Shown piece after piece: positions 8,839 through 16,203 of a DNA stretch of 64,000 nt. Both the position numbers and the translations under genes were made by a program. Numbering within the stretch: position 1 is the stretch's first letter; every line of letters starts with the position of its first letter. The notes beneath the pieces are model-generated. The model ran no database searches and was not told the DNA's origin. It saw nothing but the letters and a program-made list of their open reading frames with translations. This DNA is from Dryocola boscaweniae (GTDB lineage Bacteria; Pseudomonadota; Gammaproteobacteria; Enterobacterales; Enterobacteriaceae): assembly GCF_025215095.1 (NCBI RefSeq), contig NZ_JALHAP010000075.1, forward strand, positions 186,001 through 250,000. The letters are read 5' to 3'.

Positions 8839-10818
8839 ATGCAACTTAAACTATTAGTCAAAAGTCTTGCGCTTGCCGGGCTGCTTTCATCCACCGCCCT
8901 TACGCCGCTCTTTGCGCAAGAAATGACAAAAGAGGCCACGGCTTCAACAAAAAGCGCCAACGACGCCCTCTATAATCAGCTTCCCTTCTCTGATAACACC
9001 GATTTCACCAACGCCCATAAAGGATTTATTGCGGCTCTCCCAACGGATGTGATCAAAGGTGAGCAAGGCAATGTAATTTGGGACCCGCAGAAATATAACT
9101 TTATTAAAGAAGGAGATAAATCTCCTGACAGCGTTAATCCCAGCCTGTGGCGCCAGTCTCAGTTAATTAATATCAGTGGACTTTTCGAAGTGACCGACGG
9201 CGTTTACCAGATTCGAAATCTCGATCTGTCTAATATGACAATTATCGAAGGTAAAGAAGGGATTACGGTCGTCGATCCGTTAGTTTCGGCAGAAACAGCA
9301 AAAGTAGGTATGGATCTGTACTATCAAAACCGTGGTCAAAAACCTGTCGTGGCGGTGATTTATACCCACAGTCACGTTGACCATTATGGCGGTGTGCGCA
9401 GCGTCGTCGATGAGGCGGATGTAAAATCGGGCAAAGTAAAAATTTACGCCCCCGCCGGTTTTATGGATGAAGCGGTATCCGAGAATATTATGGCGGGTAA
9501 CGTGATGAGTCGCCGCGCAAGTTATATGTACGGCAACCTGTTAAAACCGGATGCTAAAGGACAGGTTGGCGCGGGTCTCGGAACTACCACCTCAGCAGGC
9601 ACGGTAACCTTAATCGCGCCAACGAATTACATTACGCAAACCGGGCAAAAAGAGACCATCGACGGCCTGACCTATGATTTTATGATGGCGCCAGGTTCTG
9701 AAGCGCCGTCTGAAATGCTGTGGTTTATCGAAGAGAAAAAACTTATCGAAGCAGCGGAAGATATTACCCATACCCTGCATAACACTTACTCGCTGCGCGG
9801 GGCGAAAATTCGCGATCCGCTGGCCTGGTCGAAATATATAAACGATGCCATTAACCGCTGGGGCGATAAGACGGAAATCATTATGGCTCAGCACCACTGG
9901 CCGACGTGGGGTAAAGATAATGTCGTCAGCTTGATGAAAAGCCAGCGCGATCTTTATCGCTATATCAACGACCAGACCTTACGTATGGCAAATACCGGCC
10001 TGACGCGGGATGAAATTGCGGCGAACTTTAAATTGCCGGATGGTCTTGCTAAAACCTGGGCAAACCGGGGCTACTACGGTTCAGTGAGCCATGACGTCAA
10101 AGCGACCTACGTCCTTTACCTTGGCTGGTTCGATGGCAACCCGGCAACCCTTGATGAACTGCCGCCGGAAGAAGCGGCGAAGAAATTCGTTGAATACATG
10201 GGCGGCGCCGACAACATACTGCAAAAAGCCAAAACCGATTTCGATCAGGGTAATTACCGCTGGGTTGCGCAGGTCGTCAGCAAAGTTGTCTTTGCCGATC
10301 CGAGCAACCAGGCTGCGCGTAATCTGGAAGCGGACGCGCTGGAACAGCTTGGCTATCAGGCTGAATCGGGTCCATGGCGCAACTTCTACCTGACAGGCGC
10401 ACAGGAACTGCGTAACGGCGTACAGCAACTGCCGACCCCGAATACGGCAAGCCCGGATACGGTGAAAGCGATGTCGCCGGAAATGTTCTTTGATTATCTC
10501 GGCGTGCATATCAACGGTGAGAAAGCAGCCAATGCCAAAGCGGTGTTTAACATTGATTTGGGCAACGACGGCGGCAAGTACAAGCTGGAACTGGAAAACG
10601 GCGTTCTGAACCATACGGCCAATGCCGAAGCGCAAGACGCTGACGCCACCATTACGCTGAACCGCGACACGTTAAATAAAATCATCCTGAAAGAAGAAAC
10701 GCTCAAACAGGCTGAAGATAAAGGCGATGTGAAGGTAACCGGCAACGGTGCGAAGCTGGATGAGATGTTGGGCTATATGGACAAGTTCGAGTTCTGGTTC
10801 AATATCGTAACCCCATAA
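8839..10818 (+). CDS. Type III (metallo-beta-lactamase-fold) alkyl sulfatase, YjcS/SdsA1-like
   Basis: Secreted enzyme of 659 residues predicted to hydrolyse primary or secondary alkyl sulfate esters such as dodecyl sulfate. A signal peptide (MQLKLLVKSLALAGLLS... ending near LFAQE) sends it to the periplasm. The two-zinc site is complete: HSHVDH gives H177, H179, D181 and H182, with E288, E307 and H352 (in HHWPTWG). Each lies eight positions beyond its Pseudomonas SdsA1 counterpart. A dimerisation region follows, then a C-terminal SCP2-like domain (about 535-659) ending FWFNIVTP. It is probably co-transcribed with the barrel protein downstream. The closest E. coli relative by design is YjcS, but this gene is in a different place. 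Confidence 0.88.
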   Translation: MQLKLLVKSLALAGLLSSTALTPLFAQEMTKEATASTKSANDALYNQLPFSDNTDFTNAHKGFIAALPTDVIKGEQGNVIWDPQKYNFIKEGDKSPDSVNPSLWRQSQLINISGLFEVTDGVYQIRNLDLSNMTIIEGKEGITVVDPLVSAETAKVGMDLYYQNRGQKPVVAVIYTHSHVDHYGGVRSVVDEADVKSGKVKIYAPAGFMDEAVSENIMAGNVMSRRASYMYGNLLKPDAKGQVGAGLGTTTSAGTVTLIAPTNYITQTGQKETIDGLTYDFMMAPGSEAPSEMLWFIEEKKLIEAAEDITHTLHNTYSLRGAKIRDPLAWSKYINDAINRWGDKTEIIMAQHHWPTWGKDNVVSLMKSQRDLYRYINDQTLRMANTGLTRDEIAANFKLPDGLAKTWANRGYYGSVSHDVKATYVLYLGWFDGNPATLDELPPEEAAKKFVEYMGGADNILQKAKTDFDQGNYRWVAQVVSKVVFADPSNQAARNLEADALEQLGYQAESGPWRNFYLTGAQELRNGVQQLPTPNTASPDTVKAMSPEMFFDYLGVHINGEKAANAKAVFNIDLGNDGGKYKLELENGVLNHTANAEAQDADATITLNRDTLNKIILKEETLKQAEDKGDVKVTGNGAKLDEMLGYMDKFEFWFNIVTP

Positions 10819-10824
10819 ATAATC

Positions 10825-10857
10825 CCCCCGCGGCATCGGTGCCCGGGGGAATTTTTT
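10825..10857 (+). terminator. Intrinsic terminator or attenuator between sulfatase and outer-membrane protein
   Basis: CCCCCG (10825-10830) pairs with CGGGGG (10844-10849), and inside it GGCA/TGCC encloses a TCGG tetraloop; AATTTTTT follows. It is a textbook terminator, yet the next gene on the same strand begins only 11 bases later with its ribosome site (AAGGA) at its edge. It may lower expression of the downstream gene relative to the sulfatase. Confidence 0.8.
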
Positions 10858-10868
10858 AAGGACGTCAT

Positions 10869-11660
10869 ATGCACCTGAAATATTCATTTTTACCGTCTCT
10901 TTTTTGCCTGGCCTCGACCTACGCTTTTGCCGCTGAACAGTCAGCCCCGTCGGCAGCCCAGGCGAATAACCCGCTGGCGAATATGACTGCGTTCAATATG
11001 CAAAACTATTACATCGGCGATATCAGCGGCACGGACGAAGACGCCAACCAGTTCTGGTTTCGTTATGCGCAGCCGTTTTCTTTAGGCGAGAGCAACTGGT
11101 TATTGCGCGGCTCGCTGCCGATTAATACCTACCCCGCACCGCCAACCGGCGGGCATAAAACCGGTTTAGGCGATCTGAATCTTTTCGCTTCATGGTTGAT
11201 TGATACGGGCAACCCTGCGGTGAGTTTCGGCTTTGGGCCGCAAATTACCGCACCGACGGCAACGGATGATGCTTTAGGCACGGAGAAATGGTCGGCGGGT
11301 CTGGTCAACGTGCTGTTTAATGCCAGCTCACCAAAGTTTCAGTACGGCTATCTTGCGTCCTGGCAGCATAGTTTTGCCGGAGAAGACAATCGCAGCGATG
11401 TGAATCTCGGGACATTTCAGCCATTTTTATTCTACCAGCTAGGCGGAGGCACTTATCTGCGTGCGGCGCCTATCTGGGTTTATAACTTCCAGAACGACAG
11501 CTACAGCGTGCCGCTGGGAGTAGGCGTGGGCCAGGTTATCAAGCAGGGAAATACGGTCTACAACTTCTTTGTTGAGCCTCAGGGCTCCGTTGCGGATCAC
11601 GGCCCCGGCCAGCCGCGCTGGCAGATTTTTGCCGGTTTGAATCTGCAATTTATGAATTAA
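10869..11660 (+). CDS. Predicted outer-membrane beta-barrel protein ('neuromedin U' type annotation family)
   Basis: A 263-residue exported protein with a signal peptide ([14 protein letters not shown]) and a mature sequence rich in alternating aromatic and polar residues, Gly-rich turns and a C-terminal aromatic/hydrophobic strand ([10 protein letters not shown]), as expected of an outer-membrane barrel. Recognisable motifs are [12 protein letters not shown] near the N-terminus and [10 protein letters not shown]. Related proteins are often mislabelled neuromedin U; no function is established. Lying 50 bases behind the periplasmic sulfatase, it may admit amphiphilic sulfate esters or release products; that is inference from context only. 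Confidence 0.75.
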   Translation: MHLKYSFLPSLFCLASTYAFAAEQSAPSAAQANNPLANMTAFNMQNYYIGDISGTDEDANQFWFRYAQPFSLGESNWLLRGSLPINTYPAPPTGGHKTGLGDLNLFASWLIDTGNPAVSFGFGPQITAPTATDDALGTEKWSAGLVNVLFNASSPKFQYGYLASWQHSFAGEDNRSDVNLGTFQPFLFYQLGGGTYLRAAPIWVYNFQNDSYSVPLGVGVGQVIKQGNTVYNFFVEPQGSVADHGPGQPRWQIFAGLNLQFMN

Positions 11661-11721
11661 GGTTGGGATACGGGATAATATTCAACGTCCGGACGGGCGT
11701 TTTGGCACCGATCTTTTTGAA
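11661..11721 (+). pseudogene. Possible C-terminal remnants of a MocR-type gene between the barrel gene and ffs
   Basis: Directly after the barrel-protein stop, GGTTGGGATACGG reads GWDT, which in the intact MocR gene follows SLPEQ, the point where the fragment at 8525-8590 ends. A little further, IQRPDGRFGTD then LFE (about 11680-11721) resembles IRIGAGPRFGTEGAFE from the MocR C-terminus. Both matches are short and in different frames, so the call rests on their order and position rather than on length. Confidence 0.45.
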
Positions 11722-11784
11722 ATATTTACAGGAAATCTGGAGAAAAGGAGTTTGCAGGGGGAAGGATATGCGCTTGCCAGAATT

Positions 11785-11898
11785 GGGTGGGGGCCCTGCC
11801 AGCTACATCCCGGCACACACGTCACCTGCTGCGGCTGCTTCCTTCCGGATCTGACCGAGTTCACAAGTTAGTGTTGCGGGAGAACCAACAGAGCCCCC
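11785..11898 (-). ncRNA. ffs: 4.5S RNA, signal recognition particle RNA
   Basis: The minus strand gives a 114-base RNA that starts GGGGGCUCUGUUGGUUCUCC and ends GGCAGGGCCCCCACCC, the ends of the E. coli 4.5S RNA, and contains the conserved tetraloop and Ffh-binding core CCGGAAGGAAGCAGCC. It binds Ffh for co-translational targeting of membrane proteins. The 5' and 3' ends are complementary. The leader upstream is expected to be removed by RNase P. The gene faces away from atl, and its 3' end borders the accessory stretch. Confidence 0.97.
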
Positions 11899-11931
11899 AT
11901 TGAGAGCGCCAGTTCCCTGACGCGCTGGCGC

Positions 11932-11960
11932 ATTATCCATGTTGCCCCCGGCAATTGCAA
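11932..11960 (-). promoter_or_regulatory. ffs promoter
   Basis: On the minus strand TTGCAA (-35, 11955-11960) and GATAAT (-10, 11932-11937) are 17 bases apart. The start would fall about 25 bases before the mature RNA, fitting the known RNase P-processed leader. A GC-rich discriminator (GCGCCAGC) follows the -10, as at promoters under stringent control. Confidence 0.75.
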
Positions 11961-12061
11961 GCCGCTGGCGGTCAGGTGTTGGTTTCTTGCGCAGCCAGCG
12001 TTTTGCTTTGCTCAGAACCCAGCAATGATTATGCTTAGCAATGCCGTTTAAGGAGCTGCTC

Positions 12062-12373
12062 ATGGATAATCAAGATTCTTTCCCGCAACGGGTTTACCAG
12101 ATTATTGCCGCTATTCCCCAGGGCCATGTCACCACCTATGGGGATATCGCTTTGCTTGCGGGTTCGCCGCGGGCAGCGCGTCAGGTCGGCGGCGTGCTCA
12201 AGCGCCTGCCGGAAGGCAGCAAGCTTCCCTGGCATCGCGTGGTTAACCGTCACGGAGCAATTTCGCTGACAGGCCCGGATTTACAACGTCAGCGGGAAGC
12301 GCTGCTGGCAGAAGGGATTATGGTTTCCGGAGACGGGCATATCGATATGCAGCGCTACCGCTGGAACTACTAA
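12062..12373 (+). CDS. atl: Alkyltransferase-like protein Atl (YbaZ)
   Basis: Non-enzymatic DNA repair protein of 103 residues that binds O6-alkylguanine and flags it for nucleotide excision repair. It has the alkylguanine-DNA alkyltransferase C-terminal domain (QVGGVLKRLPEG and the helix around SPRAARQVGG), but the active-site PCHR motif is PWHR, with Trp in place of the acceptor Cys, as defines the ATL family. ATG 12062 is chosen because AAGGAG lies eight bases before it; an upstream ATG at 12041 is shorter of support. Confidence 0.92.
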   Translation: MDNQDSFPQRVYQIIAAIPQGHVTTYGDIALLAGSPRAARQVGGVLKRLPEGSKLPWHRVVNRHGAISLTGPDLQRQREALLAEGIMVSGDGHIDMQRYRWNY

Positions 12374-12375
12374 AA

Positions 12376-12545
12376 AGCGCCTCCAAAGAGGCGCTCCAGA
12401 TTAATGGCAAACACCCGAAAAACGTGGCTTTCGGATGTTTGGGATAAGTCAGAAGATATAATCCTTTGTTTTTATTAGCCCGGATTAACTTACTTTTAAG
12501 CGTAAGATCTTTGTCTATGGTCCCAAGCGCCTCCAAAGAGGCGCT
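12376..12545. repeat. Identical hairpin pair bracketing a 130-base segment between atl and ybaY
   Basis: The sequence AGCGCCTCCAAAGAGGCGCT occurs identically at 12376-12395 and 12526-12545. Each copy is a perfect eight-base stem with a CAAA loop; the first follows the atl stop and the second lies six bases beyond the ybaY stop. Between them is another imperfect hairpin (AAACACCCGAAA at 12409, TTTCGGATGTTT at 12429) and AT-rich DNA without a gene. Confidence 0.8.
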
Positions 12546-12550
12546 TAATA

Positions 12551-13120
12551 TCAGAACGTAGTTGGAGCAGGAACCGCCGAGGAAGGGTTCACCTGCGTCG
12601 GCGAAGTCGAAGGCACGGTTGTTACCGCTCCACCGCCCGGCTGTACCGGTACCGCAGTTTGCTGAACCGGAACCAGCGTCAGATCCGCTTTTGTACCGCC
12701 CTGATTGATTACCGGTTTGACGGTATCGGTAATAAACATCAATTTATCATTCACCGTGATCGCAGCACTCAGGATAATACGTGCGTTAGGCTGGATATCT
12801 GCCGGATTGAACGGCAACACAAAGCTGAACGGTGACTGCTTACCTTCGGTACGGGCCACTTTTTGCGCCAGAACCCTGGAAGGCGCATCGGCAAGCGAGG
12901 CATCAGACAAGGTTACGGTCAACACCGCGTCCGGAGGCAGCGCAATACGCTGGCGAATCCACGCCGTACCGGTTACAGATGGCTGTGCAATTGCCGGTTG
13001 AGCCGTAGCCCCCGACGTAGACGCGGCTGGCGCCGGCGTTGGGATGTCTGCAGATTTCTGCGCGCATCCCGCAAGCGTTACCGCGACGGCTAAACCACTT
13101 AACATGTGCACAAGTTTCAT
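12551..13120 (-). CDS. ybaY: YbaY, glycoprotein/polysaccharide-related outer-membrane lipoprotein
   Basis: Exported lipoprotein of 189 residues; the lipobox LAGC gives a mature N-terminal Cys at about residue 19 after a short signal peptide (MKLVHMLSGLAVAVT). The central part (TGTAWIRQRIALPPDAV through VINQGGTKADL) is a YbaY-type beta-sandwich domain, and both ends are Pro/Ala/Ser/Thr-rich linkers. It matches E. coli YbaY throughout. Its function is not established. ATG 13120 is used; the frame extends upstream to 13171 but without a signal-like start there. Confidence 0.92.
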   Translation of the reverse strand: MKLVHMLSGLAVAVTLAGCAQKSADIPTPAPAASTSGATAQPAIAQPSVTGTAWIRQRIALPPDAVLTVTLSDASLADAPSRVLAQKVARTEGKQSPFSFVLPFNPADIQPNARIILSAAITVNDKLMFITDTVKPVINQGGTKADLTLVPVQQTAVPVQPGGGAVTTVPSTSPTQVNPSSAVPAPTTF

Positions 13121-13337
13121 TGATTTGTTCTCCTTATTATCAATGCACCAGTGGGGCGCTGTGTCCCACAAGTAATGTGTGGTTAAAACATGCTTATCAC
13201 GCTAAGTGTGGCACATATCACTGAAATTTGCCTGGAACGGCATTTGTTATCAGGTCGGGCCAGTACTCGATTGATGTTGATAGCATGTTATAATCAGGCG
13301 AATTACGCGCGGGTTATCACTTTATCGAGGATGTTCT

Positions 13338-14198
13338 ATGAGTCAGGCGCTCAGCAATTTATTGGCATTGCTCAATCTGGAAAAGATTGAAGAAGGTTTG
13401 TTTCGTGGCCAGAGCGAGGACTTAGGTTTACGCCAGGTATTTGGTGGACAAGTGGTCGGCCAGGCGCTTTATGCAGCCAAAGAGACTGTCCCGACGGAGC
13501 GGCTGGTGCATTCATTCCACAGCTATTTCTTGCGCCCGGGCGATAGCCAGAAACCTATCGTTTATGACGTTGAAACGCTGCGCGACGGCAACAGTTTTAG
13601 CGCTCGCCGCGTTGCCGCCGTGCAGAACGGCAAACCAATCTTCTATATGACCGCCTCTTTCCAGGCGCCCGAACCGGGTTTTGAACATCAAAAAACCATG
13701 CCGCAGGCGCCTTCGCCGGATGGGCTGATTTCCGAAACGGATATTGCGCGCTCTGTCGAAAAATTCCTCCCGCCGCAGGTAAAAGAAAAATTCCTTTGCG
13801 AGAAACCGCTGGAGATTCGCCCGGTTGAGTTTCACAACCCGCTCAAAGGCCATCAGGCAGAACCAACCCGCCAGGTCTGGCTGCGCGCCAACGGCAAAAT
13901 GCCGGACGATTTGCGTGTTCATCAATATTTGCTGGGTTACGCTTCAGATTTTAATTTCCTGCCAACCGCCCTGCAGCCGCACGGCATCGGCTTCCTGGAG
14001 CCAGGCATGCAGGTGGCGACAATCGATCATTCCATGTGGTTCCACCGTCCGTTCGACATGAACGAATGGCTGCTTTACAGCGTTGAGAGCACATCAGCAT
14101 CAAGCGCGCGCGGTTTTGTTCGCGGTGAATTTTATACGCAGGATGGTGTGCTGGTGGCTTCAACGGTGCAGGAAGGGGTAATGCGTAAGCGTAGCTAA
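13338..14198 (+). CDS. tesB: Acyl-CoA thioesterase II
   Basis: Hydrolyses a broad range of acyl-CoAs (medium to long chain) to free fatty acid and CoA in the cytoplasm. The 286 residues form the double hotdog fold; the catalytic triad known from E. coli TesB is visible as Asp in IDHSMWFH, Thr in ESTSASS and Gln in VQEGVMR. Length matches E. coli exactly. Divergent from ybaY, and it ends in a REP-like repeat facing amtB. Confidence 0.96.
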   Translation: MSQALSNLLALLNLEKIEEGLFRGQSEDLGLRQVFGGQVVGQALYAAKETVPTERLVHSFHSYFLRPGDSQKPIVYDVETLRDGNSFSARRVAAVQNGKPIFYMTASFQAPEPGFEHQKTMPQAPSPDGLISETDIARSVEKFLPPQVKEKFLCEKPLEIRPVEFHNPLKGHQAEPTRQVWLRANGKMPDDLRVHQYLLGYASDFNFLPTALQPHGIGFLEPGMQVATIDHSMWFHRPFDMNEWLLYSVESTSASSARGFVRGEFYTQDGVLVASTVQEGVMRKRS

Positions 14199-14206
14199 AA
14201 ATATAT

Positions 14207-14279
14207 CGGGTGGCGCTGACGCTTACCCAACCTACGAAATGTTAGCTGTAGGGTGGATAAGCGTCAGTTCAGCATCCAT
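14207..14279. repeat. REP-like repeat between tesB and amtB
   Basis: CGGGTGGCGCTGACGCTTACC and TGTAGGGTGGATAAGCG form the two arms; same family as the clusters at 4051, 44803, 46989, 57759 and 59077. It fills the gap between the two convergent stops. Confidence 0.85.
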
Positions 14280-14281
14280 GA

Positions 14282-15568
14282 TTATGCGTTGTAAGCGTTC
14301 TCGCCGTGGCTGTTCACATCCAGGCCTTCGCGCTCCTGCTCTTCCGGAACACGCAGCCCAACGGTCAGGTCAGCGATTTTGAAGCCGATAAAGGCTACTA
14401 CGCCAGACCACACGATAGTCAGACCGATGCTTTCCAGTTGCACCAGAACCTGATGGCCCATGGTCACGCCTTCTGCGTAGCCAACGCCGCCCAGTGAAGT
14501 CGCAGCAAAGATGCCGGTCATAATGCAGCCTACGATGCCGCAAACGCCGTGCACGCCGAACACGTCGCATGGGTCATCAACGCGCAGCCATTTCTTCAGC
14601 AGCGTAACGCCCCACAAACCGGCCAGGCCCGCAGCCACACCGACGATCAGCGCGCCGCCGACGCCAACATAACCGCACGCCGGGGTGATCCCTACAAGGC
14701 CCGCAATCGCACCGGAACAAGCGCCCAGCAGAGAAGGTTTGCCGCGCAGCGTCCACTCGCCGAAGATCCAGCCAAGTACCGCAGCCGCCGTTGCGACAAC
14801 CGTATTCACGAAGGCCAGCGCGGCGATTTCGTTAGCGGAGCTTGCAGAGCCGGCGTTGAAGCCAAACCAGCCAAAGTACAGGATTGCTGTGCCCATAAAG
14901 ACCATCGGCAGGTTATGCGGTTTGAACGCTTCTTTACCGTAACCCACGCGTTTGCCTACCAGGTAAGCTCCCACCAGGCCTGCGACAGCGGCGTTAATAT
15001 GCACAACTGTTCCGCCTGCGAAGTCCATAGCGCCATGGGTGCCCAGTAGGCCGCCGCCCCAAACCATGTGCGCTATCGGCACGTAGGAAAGCGTCAGCCA
15101 GACCAGAACAAAAATCAGCACGGCGGCGAATTTAATACGTTCAGCCAGCGCCCCTACAATCAGCCCTACGGTGATGCAGGCGAAGGAGCCCTGGAACGCA
15201 ACGTGAATATACTGATAGAAGGAGCCCATCAGCGCGGTTAACTGGATATTCTTAAGCATCACCCAGTCGAAGTCACCAAAGAAGCTGCCGCCTGTACCAA
15301 AGGCCAGCGTATAGCCATAAACCACCCACAGCACGCAAACCAGAGAGAAGGTCACCGCTATCTGCGTCAGCATTGAAAGCACGTTTTTGGAGCGGATCAG
15401 ACCGCCGTAAAACAACGCCAGCCCAGGGATAGTCATAAACAGCACCAACGCGGTGCAAATCATCATAAAGGCGTTATCTGCTTTATCAACAACAGCCGGA
15501 GCGGCCTGAGCCAGCGAGGGCGCAAGTGCCAAGGCTAAAACGCCTGATACAGAGGCTAATTTCTTCAT
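14282..15568 (-). CDS. amtB: Ammonium transporter AmtB
   Basis: Trimeric inner-membrane channel for ammonium. The 428 residues begin with a cleavable signal peptide (ending AQAAPAVV) followed by 11 membrane helices. The twin pore histidines are in HINAAVAG and GVHGVCG, the cytoplasmic tail ends VNSHGENAYNA, and the family motif DFAGGTVVHINA is intact. It is closed by GlnK when nitrogen is ample. ATG 15568 follows AGGGAC; the frame upstream to 15586 lacks a better site. Second gene of the glnK-amtB operon, 30 bases behind glnK. Confidence 0.97.
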   Translation of the reverse strand: MKKLASVSGVLALALAPSLAQAAPAVVDKADNAFMMICTALVLFMTIPGLALFYGGLIRSKNVLSMLTQIAVTFSLVCVLWVVYGYTLAFGTGGSFFGDFDWVMLKNIQLTALMGSFYQYIHVAFQGSFACITVGLIVGALAERIKFAAVLIFVLVWLTLSYVPIAHMVWGGGLLGTHGAMDFAGGTVVHINAAVAGLVGAYLVGKRVGYGKEAFKPHNLPMVFMGTAILYFGWFGFNAGSASSANEIAALAFVNTVVATAAAVLGWIFGEWTLRGKPSLLGACSGAIAGLVGITPACGYVGVGGALIVGVAAGLAGLWGVTLLKKWLRVDDPCDVFGVHGVCGIVGCIMTGIFAATSLGGVGYAEGVTMGHQVLVQLESIGLTIVWSGVVAFIGFKIADLTVGLRVPEEQEREGLDVNSHGENAYNA

Positions 15569-15598
15569 TTTTTCTGTCCCTTTCACGATTGGGGAGGC

Positions 15599-15937
15599 TT
15601 ACAGTGCAGCTTCGTCGGCTTCGCCGGTACGAATACGAATGACACGTTGCAGTTCGGCAACGAAAATTTTGCCGTCACCGATTTTGCCGGTGTAGGCAGC
15701 TTTGCTAATGACATCAATCACTTCATCGAGCTGATCATCGGCAATGGCGACATCAATTTTCACTTTTGGCAGGAAATTGACGCTATATTCCGCCCCGCGG
15801 TACAACTCTGCATGACCTTTCTGGCGACCAAAGCCTTTCACTTCGGTCACGGTCAGCCCTTGAATGCCGATTGAAGACAACGCTTCACGAACGTCTTCAA
15901 GCTTGAACGGTTTGATTACCACGGTAACCAGCTTCAT
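15599..15937 (-). CDS. glnK: Nitrogen regulatory protein P-II 2, GlnK
   Basis: Trimeric signalling protein of 112 residues that binds ATP/ADP and 2-oxoglutarate and plugs AmtB. The T-loop with the uridylylation site is present (YRGAEYSVNF), as are both P-II signatures. The ribosome site GAGGGG lies close before the ATG. Transcription is from the sigma-54 promoter at 15993-16007 with NtrC sites further upstream. Confidence 0.97.
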   Translation of the reverse strand: MKLVTVVIKPFKLEDVREALSSIGIQGLTVTEVKGFGRQKGHAELYRGAEYSVNFLPKVKIDVAIADDQLDEVIDVISKAAYTGKIGDGKIFVAELQRVIRIRTGEADEAAL

Positions 15938-15992
15938 AGATTCCCCTCCGGTAAGACAATGGGTGATTGCACAGCTTCACGATGGAGATAAA

Positions 15993-16007
15993 GCAAGCCC
16001 CGTGCCA
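15993..16007 (-). promoter_or_regulatory. Sigma-54 promoter of glnK-amtB
   Basis: The minus strand reads TGGCACGGGGCTTGC, a perfect -24/-12 element (GG and GC ten bases apart), about 55 bases before the glnK start. Confidence 0.92.
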
Positions 16008-16110
16008 GGTATGAAATACGGGCTTTTTTCAGCGCGTTAATCAGTCGTGTTGCGGTGTTCTTCGCAAGCGAAAAAGTGTGACGGAGGTTAAGATTGTTCC
16101 TGGAAAGAAA

Positions 16111-16140
16111 AAACGCACCATGCCAGTGCAGGGTGCGTTT
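16111..16140 (-). terminator. Terminator of mdlAB, overlapping an NtrC site
   Basis: On the minus strand AAACGCACC pairs with GGTGCGTTT around a 12-base loop, and TTTTTTC follows. It lies 64 bases beyond the mdlB stop. The loop and the right arm are also the NtrC-like palindrome described at 16114-16203. Confidence 0.75.
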
Positions 16141-16203
16141 CAATTTTGCACCAATGGAGATCTCCACTGGTTTTGCGGGGGGTTACTGCATGATGCTGGT
16201 GCA
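16114..16203 (-). promoter_or_regulatory. NtrC enhancer sites upstream of glnK
   Basis: Two matches to the NtrC consensus TGCACCA-N3-TGGTGCA are present: 16114-16130 (minus strand TGCACTGGCATGGTGCG) and 16187-16203 (plus strand TGCATGATGCTGGTGCA). A half site TGCACCA is at 16147-16153. They lie about 120-200 bases upstream of the sigma-54 promoter. The distal one ends one base before the mdlB stop codon. Confidence 0.78.

Noticed and set aside
11785..11898. ffs 3' end as an attachment site of an integrated island
   Set aside because: No duplicate of the ffs 3' end was seen at the other side of the accessory stretch and no integrase gene is present.
12318..12536. 72-codon minus-strand frame across the atl end and the duplicated hairpins
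   Set aside because: Overlaps the atl end and the repeat; no ribosome site or family match.
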